Below, one piece after another: positions 37,965 through 43,845 of a stretch of DNA of 43,845 nucleotides. The stretch covers positions 1-43,845 of IMG/VR virus record IMGVR_UViG_3300036900_000192; one strand, given 5' to 3'. The notes under the pieces are model-generated. The model searched no databases. It worked only from the letters and a program-made list of their open reading frames with translations, and was not told where the DNA came from. This stretch comes from a virus. The position numbers and the translations under genes were made by a program. Numbering within the stretch: position 1 is the first letter of the stretch; each line of letters begins with the position of its first letter.

Positions 37965-40715
37965 GTGCCGCGTCTAGGCCGCAGCAGGCCTGCTAGCAAC
38001 TACCGGCCGCTGACCCGGCGTGCGCTGACCGGGTCGCACACGGCGTCCGCGTCGCTGACGGTCACCCCGGTGTTCACCGCGGTCCCGCAGGCGGTCCACG
38101 TCGCCACGGCGTCCCTCACGGTCACCCCGTCGTTCACCGCCGCCGGGGGTGCCGTACGCCCCCGCACGGCGTCCCTCACGGTCACCCCCTCGTTCACGGC
38201 CACGTCGGCGGTCAAGACCGCCGCGTCGCTGACCGTCACCCCGGTACTGAGCGCGGCAGCATCCGGCTTCGCGCCGTGGCCCGGCGGCCCGCTCTTCCTG
38301 GCCGCCGAGATCCTGCTGTCCGGCACGTGGAACAACGCGACGAGCTCGCTACGCGGCGGCTCGCAGGTCAGCGTGACGCGCGCTCGGTCCGGTGAGCAGG
38401 CCAAGGCAGCCCCCGGCATAGCGAAGCTCAGCCTCGACGACGACGACGGCACGTGGACGCCCGGCGGCTCCGGCGCGGACGCGACCTGGGGCCTCCAGTC
38501 GCCCGTGCGCGTGTTCGCCCCCGCGCTGGGCAGTTACCTGCGGCTCGACGGTCCCGGCGGCATCCCGGCCTCGCCGCAGTACGCGAGCACCGCCGATAAC
38601 AGCGCGCTGCACGTCACCGGCTCCCTTGAGGCGCGCATCATGCTGCAGCTGACGGACTGGCGCCCGGCGACGCTCATGGCCCGCTACGGCGCCTCCGGCA
38701 CCCCCTCGTGGATCTGGGGGATCCTCGCCGACGGGACGCTCCAGTGGGGCTGGTACGACTCCGGCGGCACGGTCCACGTCGCTGTGTCCACCGCCGCAGT
38801 CCCGTTCACCCGCGCCACCCTGGCGCTGCGCGTCACCCTGAACACCACGACCGGCGCGACCACGTTCTACACCTCCGGCGACATCGACGGGACGTGGACG
38901 CAGCTCGGCAGCACCGTCACCAGCTCGGCGACCTCCGTGCGCGCCGGAGACCAGCCGCTCACCGTCGGCTGGTCGGCGTACGGGGGCGCCCAGGGGCAAC
39001 TCCTCGGCCAGGTCTACGCGGCCCGGCTGTACAACGGGATCGGCGGGACCGTCGTCGCGAACCCGCTGTTCTCGGCGCAGAACGCGGGTGACACGTCATG
39101 GACGGACTCCGCCTCCCGGTCCTGGTCGCTGACCGCCTCGGAGATCAGCGGCCGCGACTACCGGCACTTCGGCACCGCGACCGTCATCCAGCCGGAATGG
39201 CCCGACGACAGCGGGCGCTCCCCCCTGACCGTGCAGGTGCAGTCAGGCGGCACCCTGGAGCGGCTGGCACCGAGCGGCCAGCCGGCCTGGTCGGCGATGC
39301 GCCGCTACTACGAGCAGCTGCCGGCCGCCAAGAGGCCCGTCATCCTGTTCCCCTTCGAGGACGGGCAGCAGTCCGCGCAGCTGGCCGACGTCATCAGCGG
39401 CAACCCGATGCCCTTCTCCGCAGGCTCCATCACCTCAAGTGACGACACCAGCTTCGTCAGCTGTGCCCCGCTGGCGGTATTCGCCGACCTCGGCGCGACC
39501 GGCATCGTGCCCGCCTACACGCCCGGCGCCACGAGCTCGGTGAGCATCCTGGCGAACGTCACCGCGGTCACGCTGCAGAACCCGTTCTTCTCGTTCGTCC
39601 TGTCCAACGGCACCGTCGTGCTGCAGGTTAACGTCGAGACGGACGGCCGGGTGCGGATGCTGACGTCAGGCGGGGGCACCCTCGACACGGGGCTGTTCAC
39701 GCTGGGCAGCAGCGTCATCGGCCGGCCCCTGGCGTGGCGGGCCGACCTGACGGTATCCGGCGGCGTCATCCAGGCCAAGCTGACGGTCATCGACGCGAGC
39801 GGCACTACGGCCAGTCACGGCCCCGTCAGCACCGGCGTCTCCGGCACCACCCAGGTCAAGGACGTGAGCGTCAACGGGACCGCCAGCCTGACCTGGACCG
39901 GCGGGTTCCTCGGCGTGCAGGCGGCCGCCGACGACATCAGCGTCCTGGCGCCGGTCCTGGCCGGGCACGCGGGCGAACTCGCCGCTAACCGCTTCAGCCG
40001 CCTGTGCACCGAGGGCGGCATCTGGCCGCGGGTGCTCGGCAGCCCGTCGTCGACGGAGGCGATGGGCCCGCAGCCCGCCGCGACCACGCTGCAGCTGATG
40101 CAGGAGTGCGAGGACGCCGACGGCGGCGGCATCTACGAGCCGCGGGAAACCTCCGGGCTGGCTTACCGGACGCAGGCGAGCATGACCGGGCAGGCCGCGG
40201 TCGTGACGGCGACTATTGACAAGCTGCCCGGGCGCGGCACCCGGCTGAAGCTGGCACCGAAACTCGACAACTCGTTCACGGCCAATGACGTGACCGTGGT
40301 GCGGCAGACCGCCGCGGGCACCGGCTCGAGTGCCCGGTCGGTGCTCGATGACGGCAGCAAGATGAGCATCTCGGACCCCGTCGACGGCGGCTCGGGGCAA
40401 TGGGCTGCCTCCGGCCCGGTGAACGTGAACGCCGACAGCCAGCTGCAGGCCATCGCCGACCGCAGGCTCGCCCGCGGCACCGTCCCGGGCACCCGCTTCC
40501 CGCAGGTGCCCTGGGCGCTGGTGCTGCTCGATGACGGCCTGCGGGCGGCGCTGCGGGCGCTGGACTGGGGTGACCGCTTCACGGTGACGGGCATGCCGGC
40601 CGGGTTCGCGGACCTCGACCAGCTCGCCTGGGGGTTCAGCGAGGTGTTCGCGTCGCGGTCGCCGGTGGACTGGGACATCACGGTCAACACGGTGCCAGCG
40701 AGCCCGTGGTCATGA
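37965..40715 (+). CDS. large minor tail protein with N-terminal repeats
   Basis: The protein has 916 residues from GTG 37965, GGAGG upstream. Residues 29-96 hold four ASLTVTP units (from residues 29, 49, 69 and 87). A LamG/concanavalin-like region follows (about 180-370, with GTWTQLGSTVTSSATSVRAG and VYAARLYNGIGG), then a beta-rich middle and a C-terminal domain (VNADSQLQAIADRRLARGTV, WGDRFTVTG) like actinophage tail-tip proteins. Glycan or host-surface contact is the likely job. Confidence 0.72.
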   Translation: MPRLGRSRPASNYRPLTRRALTGSHTASASLTVTPVFTAVPQAVHVATASLTVTPSFTAAGGAVRPRTASLTVTPSFTATSAVKTAASLTVTPVLSAAASGFAPWPGGPLFLAAEILLSGTWNNATSSLRGGSQVSVTRARSGEQAKAAPGIAKLSLDDDDGTWTPGGSGADATWGLQSPVRVFAPALGSYLRLDGPGGIPASPQYASTADNSALHVTGSLEARIMLQLTDWRPATLMARYGASGTPSWIWGILADGTLQWGWYDSGGTVHVAVSTAAVPFTRATLALRVTLNTTTGATTFYTSGDIDGTWTQLGSTVTSSATSVRAGDQPLTVGWSAYGGAQGQLLGQVYAARLYNGIGGTVVANPLFSAQNAGDTSWTDSASRSWSLTASEISGRDYRHFGTATVIQPEWPDDSGRSPLTVQVQSGGTLERLAPSGQPAWSAMRRYYEQLPAAKRPVILFPFEDGQQSAQLADVISGNPMPFSAGSITSSDDTSFVSCAPLAVFADLGATGIVPAYTPGATSSVSILANVTAVTLQNPFFSFVLSNGTVVLQVNVETDGRVRMLTSGGGTLDTGLFTLGSSVIGRPLAWRADLTVSGGVIQAKLTVIDASGTTASHGPVSTGVSGTTQVKDVSVNGTASLTWTGGFLGVQAAADDISVLAPVLAGHAGELAANRFSRLCTEGGIWPRVLGSPSSTEAMGPQPAATTLQLMQECEDADGGGIYEPRETSGLAYRTQASMTGQAAVVTATIDKLPGRGTRLKLAPKLDNSFTANDVTVVRQTAAGTGSSARSVLDDGSKMSISDPVDGGSGQWAASGPVNVNADSQLQAIADRRLARGTVPGTRFPQVPWALVLLDDGLRAALRALDWGDRFTVTGMPAGFADLDQLAWGFSEVFASRSPVDWDITVNTVPASPWS
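38049..38252 (+). repeat. repeats encoding four ASLTVTP units
   Basis: Four DNA copies of GCGTCSCTSACGGTCACCCC-like units give ASLTVTPVFTA-type peptides spaced 20, 20 and 18 residues. Copies two and three are nearly identical in DNA (TCCCTCACGGTCACCCC), which points to recent tandem duplication. Confidence 0.65.
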
Positions 40716-40727
40716 GAGAGGGGCGAA

Positions 40728-40984
40728 GTGCGTTGGTGGCTGACAACCTGGCAGGTGCTGCGAGACATCGGGCTAACCGGCCTGGGAGCGTGGATCGTCT
40801 ACCGGCAGGTGTACGCGTCCAGCCCGAATACCCCGCTGCTCATCTTCGCCGGGGCCTGCTTCTGGCCGGCGGCGCGGTCCGCCGTCATCACGATCTTGTC
40901 CGGGCGTGGGTCGTCCTCGGAGTCACCGCGCCCCCGGTCGGGGCTCTCATCGGGCTCCTTGCCGCCTGGTGGTGGCACCGATGA
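40728..40984 (+). CDS. holin-like membrane protein, apparently frameshifted
   Basis: GTG 40728 follows GAGAGGGG. The start frame reads RWWLTTWQVLRDIGLTGLGA..., with two membrane spans up to about 40890. After that this frame turns low-complexity to 41105. The -1 frame instead gives a third span (AWVVLGVTAPPVGALIGLLA) and ends at 40984 in TGA overlapping the next ATG. No start codon serves that frame, so a -1 shift near 40890, programmed or an error, is likely. Place before the lysin suggests a holin. Confidence 0.55.
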
Positions 40985-41301
40985 GCCAGGTTCATTACCC
41001 GGACCGCGTGAGGCGGTTCCGCTACGCCTTCGTAGTCCTGGCGGCGCTCACGCTCGTGAGCGCCGCTGCGTCGATCTTGTTCACGGTCACCTACTACCAG
41101 CGTGAGCAGGCTGCGCAGCGCGCAGCCAGCGCCGCGTTCGAGCGGAAGCTGTGCACGTCCCTTAACGCGCTCGCGGCGCTGAGCCCGCCACCGGGCAGCC
41201 CCGGCGACAACCCGTCGCGGGCGTACCTGCTGCAGCAGCACCAGGTGCTTGCCGAGCTCGGCCCGGACGTCGGGTGCGGGTCAACCAGGAGGAAGTCATG
41301 A
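40981..41301 (+). CDS. membrane-anchored lysis-cassette protein
   Basis: The 106-residue protein starts at ATG 40981. One membrane span (YAFVVLAALTLVSAAASILF) is followed by a coiled-coil-like stretch (TYYQREQAAQRAASAAFERK) and a Cys pair (CTSLNA, VGCGS). It lies between the holin-like gene and the lysin and could be a second holin or a helper. The lysin's ribosome site is inside its end. Confidence 0.55.
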   Translation: MSQVHYPDRVRRFRYAFVVLAALTLVSAAASILFTVTYYQREQAAQRAASAAFERKLCTSLNALAALSPPPGSPGDNPSRAYLLQQHQVLAELGPDVGCGSTRRKS

Positions 41302-42122
41302 CGCTAGCCATGGCCGACAGCGCCGAGAGCCTGTCGCTCCCGGCCGGCCTGCCCGCGTACGCGAGTTACGTTGACGGCGGGATCGGCGACCAGCCGAACT
41401 ACGAGCGGGTCTGTGCCGCGCACCCGGGCGCGCGTCACCTGTCGATCGCGCTGAGTGCGGCGCATAATGCCGACTGCCTTGACGTGGAGCCTGGCGCGGC
41501 CAGCCCGCCCGACTTCCCGCAGTGGTACGCCCGCCAGCTGGCGCGCGGCACCGCCCGTCCCGTGGTGTACGCCAGCGTCGCCGCGATGCGCGAGGGCATC
41601 CTGCCCATGCTCGCCGTCCGGGACATCCCCCGCGCCATGGTGCGCCTGTGGACCGCCCACTACGGGCAGGGTGAGCACATCTGCGGTCCGAAGACCTGCG
41701 GCGAGCTGCCGGTCGACGCGGACGGCACGCAGTGGACGGACGCCTACCGGACGCCCGGCGGGGTGGTCGACATGTCGCTGCTCGCTGACGGCTTCTTCGG
41801 TGCCCCCACGCCCCCGGCGACGGTTAATTGGGTGTTCGCACCGGTGCGGGGCCTGGTCGGCACGTACGGGCCGCACTCGCTGCGGCTCACCTGGTCTTCG
41901 CCTGGCCAGCCCGCGCCGGAGGCGGTGCACCACTACCAGGTGACGGTGCGGCTCAAGGGGCGTGACATCCGCGGTTTCCCGGTGACGGTGCCCAAGACCG
42001 CCGTCCAGGAGAGCATCCAGTGGAACGGGGTGGAGCAGGGCACCTACGACGAGGCGATGGTGCGGGCGGTCGCGGTCGACGGGCACGCGTCGCCGTGGTC
42101 TACGGTGCGGTTCGCGCGGTGA
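41298..42122 (+). CDS. probable endolysin (GH25-like fold) with Fn3-like C-terminus
   Basis: The 274-residue protein starts at ATG 41298 after CCAGGAGGAAG; an ATG at 41274 is less likely. YASYVDGGIGDQPNYERVCA, LDVEPGAASPPDFPQWY (D62, E64), VRLWTAHYG and GTQWTD match a lysozyme-like TIM-barrel family of actinophages with the DxE acid pair. Residues about 190-274 look like a fibronectin-3 or carbohydrate-binding fold. It would cut host peptidoglycan. It lies next to the holin-like gene. Confidence 0.62.
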   Translation: MTLAMADSAESLSLPAGLPAYASYVDGGIGDQPNYERVCAAHPGARHLSIALSAAHNADCLDVEPGAASPPDFPQWYARQLARGTARPVVYASVAAMREGILPMLAVRDIPRAMVRLWTAHYGQGEHICGPKTCGELPVDADGTQWTDAYRTPGGVVDMSLLADGFFGAPTPPATVNWVFAPVRGLVGTYGPHSLRLTWSSPGQPAPEAVHHYQVTVRLKGRDIRGFPVTVPKTAVQESIQWNGVEQGTYDEAMVRAVAVDGHASPWSTVRFAR

Positions 42123-42126
42123 CGTG

Positions 42127-42399
42127 ATGCTCGCCCTGGTCCTGTCCGCGTCGCTGTCCACTGTCTGCTGCGTGTTCTGGGTGGCCCTGGCGGCAGGGTG
42201 GGCGCTTGGGTACGCGCACCGGGGGCTGGTCGGCTGCCGGCCGCTCCGGTGGGCGGCGGCGGCGTGGCGGTGGTGGGCGCGGGTGACGTGGCGGCTGCTG
42301 ATCGGGCGGCAGGACCCGCATGCCGGCTGGTACGTGGACCGTGACCGGGTGCCCGGTGCCTGCGAGCCGGAGTACCCGAGCTTCAGGCGGGCGCGCTAA
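42127..42399 (+). CDS. small membrane protein at the end of the lysis cassette
   Basis: The 90-residue reading starts at ATG 42127. One or two hydrophobic segments at the N-terminus (LVLSASLSTVCCVFWVALAA) are followed by Trp/Arg-rich sequence. It overlaps the opposing gene by 4 bases at its stop. A lysis accessory role is possible from position only. Confidence 0.5.
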   Translation: MLALVLSASLSTVCCVFWVALAAGWALGYAHRGLVGCRPLRWAAAAWRWWARVTWRLLIGRQDPHAGWYVDRDRVPGACEPEYPSFRRAR

Positions 42400-42572
42400 C
42401 GTCCGAGCAGCATGTGCCACTCGTCGTGACGGGCGACGTTCACCACCAGCGCGCCGCAGCGCAGGCACGCCAGCGGCGGATGGCCGCCGTCCGCCTCGCC
42501 GTAGCCCAGCAGCGGGCCGGGCGTGATCACGATCTCGTACTTCGGCAGGTGACTGTTGGGATCGTCGTCCAT
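42396..42572 (-). CDS. 58-residue C2H2-like zinc peptide
   Basis: ATG 42572 is used. ACLRCGALVVNVARHDEWH gives CxxC and HxxxH at zinc-finger spacing, a pattern seen in small actinophage proteins. It is the last gene of the minus-strand operon and ends against the plus-strand late genes. Function is unknown. Confidence 0.55.
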   Translation of the reverse strand: MDDDPNSHLPKYEIVITPGPLLGYGEADGGHPPLACLRCGALVVNVARHDEWHMLLGR

Positions 42573-42576
42573 GCCG

Positions 42577-42696
42577 TCAACCTTCCCTTTCCAGCAGCGC
42601 CTCAAGCTGCGCCTCCGCCTCAGCGTCTCCCGCCTCCCGCAGGTCGCGCACGAGCTGGTCAGCCAGCCACACGGGCAGCCGGGCAACATCAGGCAT
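42577..42696 (-). CDS. 39-residue acidic helical peptide
   Basis: ATG 42696 to TGA 42577 encodes MPDVARLPVWLADQLVRDLR..., an amphipathic helix, 4 bases before the next gene's start. It follows the three GGTAGAG repeats. No family is recognised. Confidence 0.5.
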   Translation of the reverse strand: MPDVARLPVWLADQLVRDLREAGDAEAEAQLEALLEREG

Positions 42697-42707
42697 GCGG
42701 GAACTCC

Positions 42708-42732
42708 GGTAGAGGCGGGTAGAGCGGTAGAG
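42708..42732. repeat. three GGTAGAG repeats
   Basis: GGTAGAG occurs at 42708-42714, 42718-42724 and 42726-42732, just upstream of the minus-strand 39-residue gene (as CTCTACC on that strand). It may be a regulator site or a minor repeat. Confidence 0.4.
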
Positions 42733-42750
42733 GGCGCGAGCGCGCTGAGG

Positions 42751-42972
42751 CTAGGTTAGCGTCTCCCCGGCGTGCTTCCACGGCCGGTCCAGGCTCTCCC
42801 GCCGCAGCCACTCCCTGCACCGGCACAGCGCCTGAGCCGGGTAAGCCAGCTCGTTCAGCGGGTTCAGCGGCTGGTTAACATACGGGCCCCCCACCGTGTA
42901 CGAGGTACCTGGCAGCGGCTCAGCCGCATGGGACGCCACGTCCGGGGCACCCGGGCCGCTCGCCGCCGTCAC
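42751..42972 (-). CDS. 73-residue hypothetical protein
   Basis: The GTG at 42972 overlaps the stop of the gene before it. The sequence (MTAASGPGAPDVASHAAEPL..., CRCREWLRRESLDRPWKHAG) has a low-complexity first half and a charged helical end. It belongs to the small-gene tail of the translocase operon. Function is unknown. Confidence 0.5.
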   Translation of the reverse strand: MTAASGPGAPDVASHAAEPLPGTSYTVGGPYVNQPLNPLNELAYPAQALCRCREWLRRESLDRPWKHAGETLT

Positions 42973-43190
42973 GTCGGCTCGTCCTCGCCGCCGATCTTCC
43001 CGGCCTGCACCCGCGCCATCACGATCAGCAGCTCGTCCAGCGAGTGCGCGCTCACCTCGTCCCGCGACGCCACGAACTCATCGTGCGCCCCGTCGTAGCG
43101 GATGTGCCAGCCGTCCCGCATCGCCCGGTCAAGCTGCCTGCTCCGCAGCGCCTGGCTGCCGTCGTACGTCCCCGCGCCCGGTCCTGACAT
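42969..43190 (-). CDS. 73-residue hypothetical protein
   Basis: ATG 43190 overlaps the preceding stop. The peptide (MSGPGAGTYDGSQALRSRQL, DRAMRDGWHIRYDGAHDEFV) ends with an acidic helix (HSLDELLIVMARVQAGK). A small alpha/beta fold is likely; no family is recognised. Confidence 0.5.
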   Translation of the reverse strand: MSGPGAGTYDGSQALRSRQLDRAMRDGWHIRYDGAHDEFVASRDEVSAHSLDELLIVMARVQAGKIGGEDEPT

Positions 43191-43405
43191 CACCGCCCGC
43201 CCTCGCGCATCTCGGCCTCGTACGCCGCCAGGTGCTCGCGGTCCCACTCCCGGCTGGCCGCAAGGGTGTACAGCTCGGACTCGTACTTCGGCTTGTGCAC
43301 CACGGGCGCGTCTTCCACGGGTTGCTCCCGTCCGCGTTCCGGCTTGGTTTCCGTCCGGTCGTGGACGACCATCAGTGGTCGCCTGGCGCTGCTGAACAGT
43401 CCCAT
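43190..43405 (-). CDS. 71-residue charged protein
   Basis: ATG 43405 has GAGAGGAACGGGAA upstream. The sequence is very charged (HDRTETKPERGREQPVEDAP) with a helical C-terminus (REWDREHLAAYEAEMREGG). It starts a set of small genes after the CGGGTTAG array and may be transcribed with the translocase operon or from its own promoter. Confidence 0.55.
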   Translation of the reverse strand: MGLFSSARRPLMVVHDRTETKPERGREQPVEDAPVVHKPKYESELYTLAASREWDREHLAAYEAEMREGGR

Positions 43406-43418
43406 TTCCCGTTCCTCT

Positions 43419-43527
43419 CGGGTTAGCTGCCGTGGCAGCGGGTTAGGTTTCCAACCCCGGCCATTCCGGGGCTAACAAGCTTCTGACCTGCGATTGTTAG
43501 CCGGGTTAGATGCCCGGCGCGGGTTAG
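43419..43527. repeat. four CGGGTTAG repeats; candidate clt/TRS locus
   Basis: CGGGTTAG is exact at 43419-43426, 43439-43446, 43502-43509 and 43520-43527, all in one direction. The inverted pair GGCTAACAA (43470-43478) and TTGTTAGCC (43494-43502) and the hairpin CCCCGG-CCATT-CCGGGG (43455-43471) lie between them. The array starts 51 bases after the translocase stop. In Streptomyces plasmids TraB reads 8-bp TRS repeats (GACCCGGA in pSVH1) at the clt site near its gene. The same use here is inferred. Confidence 0.55.
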
Positions 43528-43577
43528 CCGACGCTCGCCCGGTGCCCCCTGGAAGCGCAAATTGAAGACAGCCACGG

Positions 43578-43845
43578 CTAACTCACCTCTCGCTCCGCGA
43601 TCGCCCGTCGCAGGTCGGCCGGGTCCAGCATCGGCACGTTGCCCGGGTTCGTGGTGCGCACGCCGAGCTCGTCGAGCTGCTGCCGCAGCCGCTTGCCGTC
43701 GAGTCCGCGGTATGGCAGCCACGCGGGGTCGACCTGGCGCAGCCGGGCGGGCAGGTCGGCCAGCCGCACGCGGTCCGGCCCGGCGATCTCGGCCAGGTCG
43801 TCGAGCAGGTCCCGCGGGGGCGCCCCGATCGCGGGCACATCCCGG
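43578..43845 (-). CDS. FtsK/TraB-like translocase, C-terminal end
   Basis: This is the 3' end of the gene described at 1-1968 (bases 43719-43845 repeat 1-127). The unique part, 43578-43718, encodes the last 46 residues, LPYRGLDGKRLRQQLDELGV...MLDPADLRRAIAEREVS, a winged-helix-like DNA-reading domain. The frame is continuous through the join: 656 codons in 1-1968 and 47 with the stop here. Confidence 0.85.
   Translation of the reverse strand, partial: RDVPAIGAPPRDLLDDLAEIAGPDRVRLADLPARLRQVDPAWLPYRGLDGKRLRQQLDELGVRTTNPGNVPMLDPADLRRAIAEREVS

Overview
This window reads as one complete circular genome of a temperate, siphovirus-like phage (or phage-plasmid) of a high-GC actinomycete, most likely a Streptomyces-like host. 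The first and last 127 bases are identical, and one reading frame (an FtsK/TraB-like translocase) runs unbroken through that junction, so the unique circle is 43,718 bp. The actinobacterial origin is inferred from the very high GC, the many GTG starts and stop/start overlaps, the leaderless-looking repressor, the DUF2637 and GntR partners, and the protein families. No host gene is present.

Layout: (a) about 42.4 kb through the junction to 2.6 kb, minus strand: a DUF2637 membrane protein, a 702-residue FtsK/TraB-type DNA pump and five small genes. Just past the pump gene lie four copies of the 8-mer CGGGTTAG, placed like the clt/TRS sites of Streptomyces conjugative plasmids. (b) 2.7-4.9 kb: two GntR regulators with a shared upstream operator, a likely attP of 48 bp, and a large serine integrase. 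(c) 4.9-6.7 kb: small membrane proteins and a repressor/HTH switch with four operator copies. (d) 6.7-18.6 kb, plus strand: a tightly overlapping early operon of many small Cys-rich proteins, a YqaJ-type exonuclease and RecT recombinase, an adenine methyltransferase, an RHH regulator with its palindromes, a replication initiator carrying five iterons and an AT-rich stretch inside its own gene (lambda O-like), a likely helicase loader and a possible Acb2/Tad1-type anti-defence protein. (e) 18.6-23.2 kb: a hairpin, an odd tRNA-like gene, a virion-type domain protein, a sugar-nucleotide epimerase-like SDR and five glycosyltransferase-like genes. (f) 23.2-42.4 kb: HNH, terminases, portal, MuF-like protein, scaffold, capsid, connectors, tail tube, frameshifted tail chaperones, tape measure, tail proteins interrupted by a homing endonuclease, and a lysis cassette.

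The most unusual combination is a full phage with its own iteron origin and recombination genes that also carries a conjugation-type translocase module with candidate recognition repeats, plus a glycosylation cassette. The clt, attP and origin assignments rest on pattern and position and are inferences. No search or computation was run; repeats and translations were read by eye.
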